Of a stretch of 64,000 bases of DNA, positions 1 to 8,371 are shown one piece after another. Position 1 is the stretch's first letter, and every line of letters starts with the position of its first letter. The DNA comes from G963665185 sp049723905 (lineage in GTDB: Bacteria; Desulfobacterota; Desulfovibrionia; Desulfovibrionales; Desulfovibrionaceae). A model generated the notes under the pieces. That model ran no database searches and had not been told where the DNA came from. It worked only from the letters and a program-made list of their open reading frames with translations. The stretch spans positions 4,154,001 to 4,218,000 of the forward strand of contig NZ_JBJKFD010000001.1 in the NCBI RefSeq assembly GCF_049723905.1, in the 5' to 3' direction. Both the position numbers and the translations under genes were made by a program.

Positions 1-289
1 GCAATTCTTTGCATGGATTTCCAAACAGGTTCCAGCGGATGCGGCTGCGGTGATTGGTCAGATGATAGATCACTTCTTCCAGGATAAGGCAGCCGCGCAC
101 CGGGTCGGATTTTTTGACCACTATCTTGCCCTTGCTTTTGGCCTTGTCCTTGACCGTCCATATTTGGGGGAAGCTTCCGACCTGAAGCAGCAGAGTCGTG
201 GCGATGAGCTTTGCCTGGGCAACCAGCGCCTCAATGATGGTAGTGGCATCCAGTTGGAATTCCTGAATGCATTTTTGTGAAACGGGCAT
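1..289 (-). CDS. Unknown protein, C-terminus beyond window edge
   Basis: An open frame runs without a stop from the ATG at 289 to the window edge, giving at least 96 residues. GGAGG lies eight bases before the ATG, a strong ribosome site that makes a real gene likely. The product starts MPVSQKCIQEFQLDATTI and is soluble, with a lysine-rich middle (KDKAKSKGK) and a conserved-looking segment around CLILEEVIYHLTNHRS. No signal peptide, membrane segment or catalytic motif is visible in the part present. It lies downstream of hemW on the same strand with a 68-base gap, so it may be cotranscribed with it. I do not recognise the family. Confidence 0.6.
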   Translation of the reverse strand, partial: MPVSQKCIQEFQLDATTIIEALVAQAKLIATTLLLQVGSFPQIWTVKDKAKSKGKIVVKKSDPVRGCLILEEVIYHLTNHRSRIRWNLFGNPCKEL

Positions 290-357
290 GGCGTATCCTC
301 CGCTTTTTAGGAAAGAGGATAGCATCTTTGTCGCTCTGGTTATATAAAAAAAACTAT

Positions 358-1485
358 CTAATCCAGCAGCAGCCGTTCCAGAATGGCGTTGGAAACGAGC
401 ATGCCGTTCTTGGTAAGGCGGACGTAGGCTTTGGTGATGCGGATAAGGTCGTGCTGGCGCAGGGCGGTAAGGATTTGCCCGTACTGCTTGGTGAAGCTCT
501 GTCCGGTCAGGTCCTTGTAGCGTTTGAGGTCCAGTCCCCGGCTGGTGCGCAGGGAGAGCATGACCATTTCGTTTGTTTTGACTTCCTTGGAAAGCTGTTC
601 CCCCTGCACGGTTTCATTGCGGCGGATCTGCGTGTCCCAGGCGTCGATGTCCTTGGGGTTTTCGTAGCGCACGTCCTGCACCGTGGACACGGCGGATGGC
701 CCCAGCCCCACATATTCCTGCCCGTCCCAATAGCCCAGGTTGTGGCGGCAGAAAAATCCCATGCGCGCAAAGTTGGAAATTTCGTAGTGCAAATAGCCCC
801 GGTCTTCCAGCAGATGGGCGCCATGCACGAAGATACGCGCCTGTTCGTTGTCCGCGGGCATTTCCAGTTTGCCGCTCTGCACGCGCCGTTCCAGGGGCGT
901 GTTGGGTTCCAGGGTCAGGTTGTAGCAGGAAAGGTGCTCGGGCTTGAGTTCCTTGGTAACGGCCAGCATCTGTTTGCGCCAGGAGCCCAGACGCATGCCG
1001 GGCACGCCCCAGATGAAATCCAGATTGATGTTGCGGAACCCCGCGTTGCGCGCCGCGCGAAAGGCCATGACGGCCTGAGCCGCGGTGTGCGGCCTGCCCA
1101 GCATCTTGAGCTGGGAATCGTCCAGGCTTTGCACGCCCATGGACAGTCTGTTCACACCCATTTCCCGCAATTGGCCCAGGGCCGCGCTGTCCACGGAATC
1201 GGGGTTGGACTCCATGGAAAATTCCGTGGCCTTGTCCAGCTGGAAGTGTTCTCCCACGCCCCGGATGATGCGTTCCATTGCCCACGGCGGAACAATGCTC
1301 GGAGTGCCGCCGCCCAAATACACGGTCTGGATCTTCGGGCGGTTCAGGCGCTTTCCCCACAGCCGCGCCTCACGTACAACAGAGTCTGTGTAGCGCTCCA
1401 AAAGCTCCATATCCAGAGGTACGGAGTAAAAGGCGCAATAGGTGCATTTGGATCGACAAAAAGGCACATGGATGTACAATAGCAT
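358..1485 (-). CDS. hemW: HemW-like radical SAM protein (coproporphyrinogen III oxidase-like, haem chaperone)
   Basis: The 375-residue product starts with the radical SAM cluster motif C10-x3-C14-x-Y-C17 immediately after the first beta strand (YIHVPFC), as in HemW and HemN. The SAM-binding GGGTPS motif follows near residue 59, and ESNPDS, GVQS and LDFIWGVPG are all in family order. Length fits HemW (about 380) rather than true HemN (about 450). HemW-type proteins are cytoplasmic haem-binding factors thought to deliver haem to respiratory proteins; coproporphyrinogen oxidase activity is not expected. It is divergent from the fetAB pair. The start is supported by the motif position; no good Shine-Dalgarno is visible. 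Confidence 0.88.
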   Translation of the reverse strand: MLLYIHVPFCRSKCTYCAFYSVPLDMELLERYTDSVVREARLWGKRLNRPKIQTVYLGGGTPSIVPPWAMERIIRGVGEHFQLDKATEFSMESNPDSVDSAALGQLREMGVNRLSMGVQSLDDSQLKMLGRPHTAAQAVMAFRAARNAGFRNINLDFIWGVPGMRLGSWRKQMLAVTKELKPEHLSCYNLTLEPNTPLERRVQSGKLEMPADNEQARIFVHGAHLLEDRGYLHYEISNFARMGFFCRHNLGYWDGQEYVGLGPSAVSTVQDVRYENPKDIDAWDTQIRRNETVQGEQLSKEVKTNEMVMLSLRTSRGLDLKRYKDLTGQSFTKQYGQILTALRQHDLIRITKAYVRLTKNGMLVSNAILERLLLD

Positions 1486-1582
1486 GGGCTTTAGCTAGCC
1501 TGTTGTTTTCCCACTGGCAAGCGGGTGTTTTTGCGGCCGCATATACATTGTACTGTAACCTTGCGGTGTTAGGGTATGTTTT

Positions 1583-2239
1583 ATGGAAAATGTTCTTGAG
1601 TGTGCGGGCTTGGGTGTGTCGTTCGGGGGCAAGCGTGTGCTCGACGGCCTGGATCTGGCGGTTGCTCCCGGCGAGTTCCTGGTGGTGAACGGGCCGTCCG
1701 GTTCGGGCAAATCCACCTTGCTGCGGTTGTTGTGCCGCTTGCAGGAACCGGACGCGGGGCGGGTTCTTTTCAAGGGGCGCGACGTGGCCGCAATGAGCCC
1801 GCCGTCCCTGCGCAGGCACGTGGCCTATGTGCAGCAAACCCCGGTGGTGGTGGAGGGCAGCGTGCGGAACAACCTGCTGCTTCCGTTTTCCTTTTCCGGC
1901 AATTCCGACATGCAGGTGCCCGGAGATGACCGGCTGCGTCCGCTTCTGGACGGGCTGAACCTCGACATCTCCCTGGAGGAGAACGCCATGGGGCTGTCCG
2001 TGGGGCAGCGCCAGCGGCTTTCCCTGTTGCGGACCCTGCTTATGGAGCCGGAGGTTCTGCTCATGGACGAGCCCACCAGCGCCCTGGACCCGGAAAGCGC
2101 CCGGCTGGTTCTGCGGGAAGCCGAATTGCGCCGTGCCGAACAGGGGGTGACGGTCCTGATGATAACCCACTCCGACCTGCTGCCCGAAACCGGGTATAGC
2201 GTCATCCGGGTGGCCGACGGAAAGGCGGTGCGGCAATGA
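1583..2239 (+). CDS. fetA: ABC transporter ATP-binding protein, FetA/YbbL type
   Basis: This 218-residue ATPase has a Walker A motif (GPSGSGKST, residues 37-45), a Q-loop region, the signature LSVGQRQ near residue 137 and a Walker B with D-loop (LLMDEPTSALD). Its stop overlaps the start of the next gene in ATGA, so the two are translationally coupled. The partner is a UPF0014 (FetB/YbbM) permease, and this pairing is the diagnostic for the FetAB exporter, which in E. coli is linked to iron export and peroxide resistance. The substrate here is inferred from homology only. A 97-base gap separates it from divergent hemW, so a shared regulatory region is possible. Confidence 0.85.
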   Translation: MENVLECAGLGVSFGGKRVLDGLDLAVAPGEFLVVNGPSGSGKSTLLRLLCRLQEPDAGRVLFKGRDVAAMSPPSLRRHVAYVQQTPVVVEGSVRNNLLLPFSFSGNSDMQVPGDDRLRPLLDGLNLDISLEENAMGLSVGQRQRLSLLRTLLMEPEVLLMDEPTSALDPESARLVLREAELRRAEQGVTVLMITHSDLLPETGYSVIRVADGKAVRQ

Positions 2240-3045
2240 GCGGTCCGGTTCTGGAAATAGGGCCCTGGCAACTGGCCCTGGCCTTTTGCCTGGTGTTTGT
2301 TATGGGCGCCATATCCCTGGCCCGTGGCCTGGGGCTGGTGCGCGACCTGGCCGTGGGGGCGGTGCGCACATTCGTGCAGCTGTTCATCATGGGCTACGTG
2401 CTGACCCTGGTCTTTCGGCTCGAAGCCTTCTGGCCCGTGGTGCTGGTTTTTCTGGTCATGGTCGGCTCGGCGGCTCAAATCGTGCGGGGCCGGATAAAGG
2501 AACGTAGCGTCCCCTTCGGCATGCCGCTGCTGGGCACCATGCTGCTTTGTTATTCTTTGGTCGGCTATCTGGTTGTTGGCGTTATTGTGCAGGCCAAACC
2601 CTGGTGGCAGCCGCAATATTTCATTCCCCTGGCCGGTATGGTGGTGGGCAATTCCATGAATGCCCTGGCCATTGCCCTGGAACGGCTGCTTTCCGACCTG
2701 CGCAACCGGCGCGACGATGTGGAAATGCGGCTGAGTTTGGGCGCGGATTACCGGGAAGCCAGCGCGTCCATTGTGCGGGACGCCCTGCGCGCGGGCATGA
2801 TTCCTTCCATCAACTCCATGATGGGAGTGGGGCTGGTCTTCATCCCCGGCATGATGACCGGGCAGATTCTGGCCGGAGCCGATCCCATGACCTCCATCCG
2901 CTACCAGATCGTGATCATGTTCATGCTCACGGCGTCCACGGCGTTGAGCTCTTTGCTTGCCGTGCTGCTGGTGCGCAAACGATGTTTCGGGCCCGGGCAG
3001 AACCTTGTTCTTCCCCGGGCAGGCACGGCAGATACGGGACGGTAG
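2236..3045 (+). CDS. fetB: ABC transporter permease, UPF0014 (FetB/YbbM) family
   Basis: A 269-residue inner-membrane protein with about seven hydrophobic segments. The family landmarks are present: the early LARGLGLVRDLAVGAVRTFVQL stretch (positions about 29-50), the central GMVVGNSMNALAIALERL motif, and the late MMGVGLVFIPGMMTGQILAG segment. It forms the membrane part of a FetAB-type exporter with the ATPase whose stop codon it overlaps. The C-terminus is short and basic (VRKRC), as in relatives. Metal export is the expected role; this is established for the E. coli proteins and inferred here. Confidence 0.85.
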   Translation: MSGPVLEIGPWQLALAFCLVFVMGAISLARGLGLVRDLAVGAVRTFVQLFIMGYVLTLVFRLEAFWPVVLVFLVMVGSAAQIVRGRIKERSVPFGMPLLGTMLLCYSLVGYLVVGVIVQAKPWWQPQYFIPLAGMVVGNSMNALAIALERLLSDLRNRRDDVEMRLSLGADYREASASIVRDALRAGMIPSINSMMGVGLVFIPGMMTGQILAGADPMTSIRYQIVIMFMLTASTALSSLLAVLLVRKRCFGPGQNLVLPRAGTADTGR

Positions 3046-3086
3046 ACAAGATTATAAGCGTGATATGCGTGGCAACTTTATGGGCA

Positions 3087-3114
3087 TTGACCCGGACAAT
3101 AGGAGGGGTACTAA
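3087..3114 (+). promoter_or_regulatory. Possible sigma-70 promoter for the small zinc-ribbon gene
   Basis: TTGACC at 3087-3092 and TACTAA at 3109-3114 are separated by 16 bases and lie 34 bases before the ATG at 3148. Both hexamers are near consensus. The downstream gene has its own strong ribosome site (AAGGAG at about 3137-3142). Position supports a promoter independent of fetAB, but there is no experimental or comparative support. Confidence 0.35.
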
Positions 3115-3147
3115 CAGGGAGCGTCTGACAATTTTTAAGGAGTAATA

Positions 3148-3393
3148 ATGGCGACTTCTGCCAATTTTGATCCGGAACTGGTTTATGTGGAATGCGGCGA
3201 ATGCGGGGAGCCGATAATGTGGGCTCCGGGAACCTCCACCAAGGTCTTGTGCAAAGCAGGCCTTTCGCGGTTCGAATACGATTCTTCGTGCATGATTCTT
3301 TCCAACGGCTGCCCCAACTGCAAGCCGAACACCCATAATTTTTCCACCCAGGTGGTTCGTCTCATCGACGTGGACATGCCTTTCAAAGAGTAG
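3148..3393 (+). CDS. Small conserved-type protein with paired cysteine knuckles
   Basis: An 81-residue protein preceded by TAAGGAG seven bases before its ATG. It carries two cysteine pairs, CGECG near residue 16 and CPNC near residue 54, plus single cysteines between, which suggests a zinc-ribbon fold. There is no signal peptide or membrane segment, so it should be cytoplasmic. It follows fetAB on the same strand after about 100 bases with a candidate promoter of its own. The function is unknown to me; a nucleic-acid or protein-binding adaptor is only a guess from the zinc-ribbon pattern. Confidence 0.65.
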   Translation: MATSANFDPELVYVECGECGEPIMWAPGTSTKVLCKAGLSRFEYDSSCMILSNGCPNCKPNTHNFSTQVVRLIDVDMPFKE

Positions 3394-3516
3394 TTTTCCT
3401 TTGGGCGCAGCCTTGCTGCCGCCGAAGGAGCCTTCGGCACTGCCCGTCAAATTCCCTTACGTTCCTTGCGACACAACGCAACCGTACAACGCGGTTTTGG
3501 TCTGTTCAGGTTGGCC

Positions 3517-3540
3517 GCATGGCGACAGAAGCCGCCATGC
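3517..3540. terminator. Hairpin between convergent genes
   Basis: GCATGGCG (3517-3524) and CGCCATGC (3533-3540) form a perfect 8-bp stem with an 8-base loop. It lies just beyond the pepA stop codon on the minus strand and downstream of the small zinc-ribbon gene on the plus strand. There is no clear T-run on either side, so intrinsic termination is uncertain. A second short palindrome, GCCGAAGG-AG-CCTTCGGC, occurs near 3420-3437. Confidence 0.4.
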
Positions 3541-3578
3541 GCAACACTGTGTTGTCTGGAGTCTGAAAACATTCTGCG

Positions 3579-5069
3579 CTAACTGCGCCGGGCCAGTTCC
3601 AGCAGGGTGCGAACGCCGAATCCGCTGGCTCCCTTGGTCACCAGTCCGCTTTCTTTTTCCGCACGGCCCGGTCCGGCAATGTCCAGGTGCGCCCAGGGCA
3701 CGCCTTTGGGAGCGAACTGCTTGAGGAAAAGCGCCGCATGGATGGCACCGCCTTCGCGGCGGCCCAGGTGCTTGAAGTCGGCCACGTCGCTCTTGAGGTC
3801 TTCCATGTACTTTTCCGGCAGGGGCAGGGGCCAGAAATCTTCGCCCACGGCCTCGCCGCACTGGTTGATCTTTTCGGTGAGCGCCTTGTCCGTGCCGAAC
3901 AGCCCGGCAATCAGCATACCCAGCCCTATCACGCAGGCCCCGGTGAGGGTGGCGATGTCCACCACGGCCGAAGGGGCCAGATCTGTCGCGTAACTGAGTG
4001 CGTCGCACAGCAGCATGCGGCCTTCCGCATCCGTGCTGATCACTTCCACGCTTTTGCCCGCTCTGGTCATAACCACGTCGCTGGGGCGGTAGGCGGCTCC
4101 GTCGGGCATGTTTTCGGCGCAGGGCACCAGGCCCACCACCGGCACATTCAATCCCAACGCACCATATGCCTCGAAAAATCCGATCACGGCCGCGGCTCCA
4201 GCCATGTCGGTCTTCATGTGCCCCATGTTGGCCGGAGGTTTGAGGGACAGTCCGCCCGAATCAAAGGTGACGCCTTTGCCCACCAGAACCAGGGGATGGT
4301 CGCCTTCACCGGCCCTCAGAACCAGAAAGCGCGGCTCGTTGCTGCTGCCCTGGGCCACGGAAAGAAAAGCTCCCATGTTCATGGCCTTCAGTTCTTCCGG
4401 GCCATACGACTGAAAGGAAAATCCATAGCGCTGGCACAAATGGCGGGCGTTCTGTTCCAGGTCCACCGGGGTTGCCATGTTGGGCGGCGTGTTCGCTAGG
4501 TCGCGCGCCAGCCAGCTGCCGCGAATCCCGGCATCGGCAGCGGCCACGGCCTGCTTTTGGGCCTTGCTTGGCTCGGCGGCAAACAGAACTTCCAGCCTGG
4601 GGTCCGGTTGGACGTCTTCCGGCGGCTGATGGCGGATATAGCGGTACAGGCCCAACCCTGCGGCAGCCAGAATTTCGCGCAAAAGATCTTCGGCTGTGTT
4701 GCCGGTTGCTTCGGCCAGTGATTCGGCAATGGGGAAGGGCACGCCCAGCACTTCCAGCTTCCACCGTCTTGCTTCGCGGGATGCAGCCGCGGATGCCTGA
4801 CGCAGGGTGTCTGTGCAAAAATCCTCGCGTTTTCCCAGCCCCGCCACCACAAGGGCGGTTTCCACAATGCCCGCGCAGGTGCGGTAAATATGCACGTCGC
4901 CGGGTTGTACCGGCATATCGTCCAGCCAGTCCGGCATGGTCAGCCCCAGGCTGACGGCCCACTCGGTCTGGGCGGAAAGGAGTGGTTCGTCTTCGAATTT
5001 GAAGAAAAGAAGGGGGATGTCCTTCCACTGTCCTATCTCGATAATTCTTTGGCGTAATTGTGTTGCCAT
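3579..5069 (-). CDS. pepA: Leucyl aminopeptidase (cytosol aminopeptidase, M17)
   Basis: The 496-residue product has the M17 two-domain layout. The N-terminal half is divergent; the C-terminal catalytic half contains GKGVTFDSGGLSLKP (metal ligands Lys and Asp), MKTDMAGAAAV and the signature STDAEGRMLL, where the usual first residue Asn is Ser. It removes N-terminal residues from peptides using two metal ions in the cytoplasm. I chose the ATG at 5069 because GGAGG lies eight bases upstream; an in-frame ATG at 5084 overlaps that Shine-Dalgarno and would add MEEHF. Length matches bacterial PepA (about 500). Confidence 0.92.
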   Translation of the reverse strand: MATQLRQRIIEIGQWKDIPLLFFKFEDEPLLSAQTEWAVSLGLTMPDWLDDMPVQPGDVHIYRTCAGIVETALVVAGLGKREDFCTDTLRQASAAASREARRWKLEVLGVPFPIAESLAEATGNTAEDLLREILAAAGLGLYRYIRHQPPEDVQPDPRLEVLFAAEPSKAQKQAVAAADAGIRGSWLARDLANTPPNMATPVDLEQNARHLCQRYGFSFQSYGPEELKAMNMGAFLSVAQGSSNEPRFLVLRAGEGDHPLVLVGKGVTFDSGGLSLKPPANMGHMKTDMAGAAAVIGFFEAYGALGLNVPVVGLVPCAENMPDGAAYRPSDVVMTRAGKSVEVISTDAEGRMLLCDALSYATDLAPSAVVDIATLTGACVIGLGMLIAGLFGTDKALTEKINQCGEAVGEDFWPLPLPEKYMEDLKSDVADFKHLGRREGGAIHAALFLKQFAPKGVPWAHLDIAGPGRAEKESGLVTKGASGFGVRTLLELARRS

Positions 5070-5230
5070 GAAATGTTCCTCCATTCAGCGTCCCTTGTAC
5101 CTCCTTTTGGATTGTACGTCAGTTGTGGTTTGGGGGGTGTAGGCAATTTTTTCTTGCTCCTTTTGTTGTCTGGCAAGCCTGATCTTTGTAATACAGCGTA
5201 ATTAAAGGAAAAATGTATATCATGTCAGCG

Positions 5231-5246
5231 TGGCACAGGTTTTGCC
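5231..5246 (+). promoter_or_regulatory. Sigma-54 (RpoN) promoter upstream of flgE
   Basis: TGGCAC-N5-TTGCC matches the -24/-12 consensus, with GG at 5232-5233 and GC at 5244-5245 separated by exactly ten bases. Transcription would start near 5257, leaving a leader of about 195 bases before the flgE ATG at 5453. Flagellar hook genes are commonly sigma-54-dependent in polarly flagellated bacteria, so both sequence and context agree. No enhancer-binding site could be identified by eye. Confidence 0.8.
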
Positions 5247-5452
5247 TTACAAAAGGCGGAGAGAATGAATTGCCCGGTTGGTCGCCGGGAATCACAACGT
5301 GCCGCGAGCTCACCGTTTTTGCACGGAAAGATGGTCTCTTTCCGGACGGACAGGAGCCGGTACACACGCATTGAACGCCATGCCTTTTCCGCAGGGGCGC
5401 TAGGGATTGTTCCCTCACCTGCCGGAGCTGCGTATGTGCAGGAGTCTATGCC

Positions 5453-7045
5453 ATGGGTTTCAGTTCCATGTATGTCGGCGCGACCGGCATGAAAGCCCAC
5501 AGTACGTGGATGCAGGCCATTGGTAACAACCTGGCCAACGTCGACACTCTGGGCTTCAAAGGCGGTAGGACGCATTTCGAAAACCTGATGAGCCAGGATC
5601 TCGTCGGCGGGTATAGCAATCCCGACGGAACGGGATCCGGAGCCGGACAGATAGGCAAGGGCGTCGCCGTAGCCAACATCGTCACAGATGTCCGGCAGGG
5701 CGGTTACGAGCCCGGTACGGCCTCTACAGATCTGGCTATCGGCGGCAAGGGCTATTTCAAGCTCACCTCGTCGACGGACCAGGGCGATCAGGTCTATTAT
5801 TCCCGCGCGGGCAATTTCCGTTTCAATAAAAACGGCGTGTTGCTCGATCCGCATGGGTACGCCCTGCAAGGATTCCAGATAGATCGGAATACCGGCGCGC
5901 CTTCCACCGTGGAAAGCGCGGTCTCGCTGCCCATGCAGACGGAGATCATAGACGGCAAGGAAGTGCAGGTTATCCGGTCCGATCCCAGTGCCACCAGCCG
6001 AAATACCATGATTTCGAACCTGGATTCATCCGCATCGGACAAGAGCCAGGATGCCGAGAATCCTTTTTTTGCCATGCTCAAGAACTGGAACAGCTCTTCC
6101 GCAACGCCGCTCACCGAAGAACAGTACTCGTACACCACCGGCATGACGGTCTACGATTCCGAAGGCAACCAGCAAAAGCTCATCTACTATTTCGATCCCG
6201 TCACAACGAATTCCATGTCTTCCGAGAAGCAGTGGGAATATCTGGTGACGGTCGATCCCACCAGTGCGGACGGTCGGAGCCTGGCAACCTCCGGGGCGCA
6301 GGGCGTGTACATGGCCGGTACCCTGAGCTTCAATGCGGCGGGTGATATCATCGACCAGACCGCATACACCCTCAAGGACCCGTCCCTGGATGCAGGCGCT
6401 CTGAGCAACTGGACCCTGGCCCCGATAGGTGCCAACGGCGACCTGATGATGGATGTCACGTTTACCACATCCAATGGAGGCAGCCTGCCTTCCCAGACCA
6501 TCGGCATCAACTTCGGCCTTACCGGGGAAAATGCTTCCTGGAACGTGGAAAACGCCAATGCCGGACAGGTCGGTTCCAATGCCTCCGCACTGCCCAGACA
6601 GGTGGGGACCGCCACATCCGGACTGGCAATGACGAGTTACAACAGCTCGTCCGTTACCTTGTCGCAAACACAGGACGGCTACGGAGAAGGATATCTGCAG
6701 AACGTGACCGTGGACAAGACCGGTATGTTGGCGGGCAAGTTTTCCAACGGGCAGACAGAGAACCTGTATCAGATAAATCTGTACAATTTCAGCAACGAGT
6801 ACGGGTTGCGCCACGAGGGCGGCAACCTTTACCGGGCAGGAAACGAGGCCGGAACCGTATACACGGGCAAGCCCGATTCCGCGAACTACGGAGTGATGTA
6901 CCAGGACACCCTGGAGACCTCCAACGTGGACATGGCCGTAGAATTTACAGACATGATTCGCGGCCAGAGGGGATTTCAGGCCAACTCCAAGGTGGTTACG
7001 ACCACGGATTCGTTGCTTAACACCCTGATCCAAGTCAAACGTTAG
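5453..7045 (+). CDS. flgE: Flagellar hook protein FlgE
   Basis: The 530-residue product begins with the rod/hook/filament N-terminal motif (MQAIGNNLANVDTLGFKGGR, residues 20-39) and ends with the matching C-terminal helix (MIRGQRGFQANSKVVTTTDSLL). The Flg_bb_rod, FlgE central and Flg_bbr_C regions are in normal order. It assembles the hook outside the cell. It is longer than enteric FlgE (about 400), with an enlarged variable middle, common in delta-proteobacterial hooks. AGGAG lies eight bases before the ATG. No flgD, fliK or other flagellar gene is adjacent: upstream is pepA on the other strand and downstream are palindromic repeats, so this is a monocistronic sigma-54 unit. Confidence 0.9.
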   Translation: MGFSSMYVGATGMKAHSTWMQAIGNNLANVDTLGFKGGRTHFENLMSQDLVGGYSNPDGTGSGAGQIGKGVAVANIVTDVRQGGYEPGTASTDLAIGGKGYFKLTSSTDQGDQVYYSRAGNFRFNKNGVLLDPHGYALQGFQIDRNTGAPSTVESAVSLPMQTEIIDGKEVQVIRSDPSATSRNTMISNLDSSASDKSQDAENPFFAMLKNWNSSSATPLTEEQYSYTTGMTVYDSEGNQQKLIYYFDPVTTNSMSSEKQWEYLVTVDPTSADGRSLATSGAQGVYMAGTLSFNAAGDIIDQTAYTLKDPSLDAGALSNWTLAPIGANGDLMMDVTFTTSNGGSLPSQTIGINFGLTGENASWNVENANAGQVGSNASALPRQVGTATSGLAMTSYNSSSVTLSQTQDGYGEGYLQNVTVDKTGMLAGKFSNGQTENLYQINLYNFSNEYGLRHEGGNLYRAGNEAGTVYTGKPDSANYGVMYQDTLETSNVDMAVEFTDMIRGQRGFQANSKVVTTTDSLLNTLIQVKR

Positions 7046-7047
7046 CC

Positions 7048-7172
7048 AGACGGCTGAAAAAGGCACGATAACTACGTTGCTTCAAAAAGCTCAAACCCTC
7101 GCGTATGAAAGAATACGCGTCGGTCTTGAGCTTTTTTTTTGCGCCTTGTTCTCGCACCTTTTTGAGCCGTCT
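7048..7172. repeat. Long palindromic repeat, copy R1
   Basis: An imperfect palindrome starting three bases after the flgE stop. Outer arms AGACGGCTgAAAAAGG and CCTTTTTgAGCCGTCT pair almost perfectly. The inner hairpin has AAGCTCAA / TTGAGCTT and CGCGTAT / ATACGCG stems around a GAAAGA loop, and is followed by a run of T. The copy therefore probably acts as the flgE terminator. The flanking motif CGATAAC.ACGTTGC and the right-hand GCGCCTTGTTCTCGCACC recur in the other copies. Confidence 0.85.
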
Positions 7173-7180
7173 ATAATATG

Positions 7181-7304
7181 GGCCGCGTGGAAAGCGGGCG
7201 ATAACGGCGTTGTTTCAAAGAAATCAAGCCCTCGCGTATGGAAGAATACGCGTCGGGCTTGATTTTTTTTTACGCCTTGTTCTCACCGCACTTTCTCCGC
7301 AGCC
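7181..7304. repeat. Long palindromic repeat, copy R2
   Basis: Second copy, nine bases after R1. The inner hairpin is AAATCAAGCCC ... GGGCTTGATTT around CGCGTAT/ATACGCG with loop GGAAGA, then nine T. Outer arms begin GGCCGCGTGGAAAG and end CTTTCTCCGCAGCC. Stem bases differ from R1 yet pair. Confidence 0.8.
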
Positions 7305-7619
7305 TGCGTGTTTGGATTATGTAGATAAGAAAGTCTCACCTATTAATTATACCCCAATAGCTTCATCAATCAGCGGACCTTCCAGTTTGTCTGTCGCGCA
7401 AAAATGATTCGCCTGAAACCGTTCTGTTACAGCTTTATTACAATTTGTTGTCGTCCGCCTTCTTCTTTCGTTTAGTCCTTGTTATTCAGGAAAGTATGAC
7501 GGTAACGTATCCGGTACGTGTGTCCATACATCCAGCCCGGTTCCGGTGAGGACAAATTGGAGCCAGGGGAGGCAGGCACACGAACCACCACTCAACGGAT
7601 ATATTGTACGGATCGTGTC
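7305..7619. other. Gene-free stretch upstream of parA-like gene
   Basis: This AT-richer stretch has no credible ORF, tRNA or riboswitch pattern. It presumably carries the promoter of the parA-like gene, but I could not identify a convincing -35/-10 pair. Confidence 0.4.
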
Positions 7620-8369
7620 ATGCGAATTATTGCAGTGATGAACCAGAAGGGCGGAGTCGGCAAAACCACCAGCACCATCAATATGGGGGCCGGTCTTGCC
7701 AGGCTTTCGCAGCGCGTGCTGCTGGTGGATCTCGATCCACAGGCCCATCTTACCTATTCCCTCGGCATTGCCGCCCATCAGCTTACAAGCACCTTGTACG
7801 AAGTGCTCAAGGGCGAGCAGTCCATGGCCGATTGCCTGCAGCATGGGGACGGGCTGGACATTGTTCCCTCCTCTTTGTCCCTGTCCGGCGCTGACATTGA
7901 ATTTTCCGGTCTTCCCGCACGTGAATTCCTGCTGCAAAAGGCCCTGAAAAAACTGCCGGAGTATGATTTCGTTCTTTTGGACTGCCCTCCGAACCTCGGC
8001 ATCCTGACCATCAATGCCATGACCGCTGCCAAAGAGATTTTCGTGCCCATGCAGGCCGAGTTTCTGGCGCTGCAGAGCATGGGCAAGCTGTACGAGACAG
8101 TGGAACTTGTCCGGCGGGGGTTGAATACGGAGCTGGAGGTTACGGGCATTCTGGCCACGCGGTTTTCCCGGCGCAAGAAACTCAACCGGGAAGTTATGAA
8201 GAAGATAGGCGAGTATTTTGGGGACAAGGTCTTTGAAACGCCCATCCGGGAGAACGTGGCACTGGCCGAGGCCCCGAGTTTTGGAAAGGATATTTTTTCC
8301 TATCGTCCCAAGAGCAGTGGAGCGCAGGACTACCATCGATTGTGCTCGGAAATTCTCAAGAGAGGTTGA
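7620..8369 (+). CDS. ParA/Soj-family ATPase, orphan
   Basis: The 249-residue protein begins MRIIAVMNQKGGVGKTT, the deviant Walker A (KGGVGKTT, residues 10-17) of ParA/MinD ATPases. The Walker A' (LLVDLDPQAHL) and Walker B (FVLLDCPPNLG) follow. These proteins dimerise on ATP and position chromosomes, plasmids or protein clusters. There is no parB next to it, so chromosome segregation is not the obvious role; instead a PAS protein follows after two bases. An upstream in-frame start at 7518 would add 34 residues but lacks family support. The ribosome site before 7620 is weak. Confidence 0.85.
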   Translation: MRIIAVMNQKGGVGKTTSTINMGAGLARLSQRVLLVDLDPQAHLTYSLGIAAHQLTSTLYEVLKGEQSMADCLQHGDGLDIVPSSLSLSGADIEFSGLPAREFLLQKALKKLPEYDFVLLDCPPNLGILTINAMTAAKEIFVPMQAEFLALQSMGKLYETVELVRRGLNTELEVTGILATRFSRRKKLNREVMKKIGEYFGDKVFETPIRENVALAEAPSFGKDIFSYRPKSSGAQDYHRLCSEILKRG

Positions 8370-8371
8370 GC

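Noticed and set aside
5265..5492. A frame in the flgE leader that runs into flgE
   Set aside because: No ribosome site, and it overlaps the flgE start out of frame; a leader peptide cannot be excluded but is not supported.
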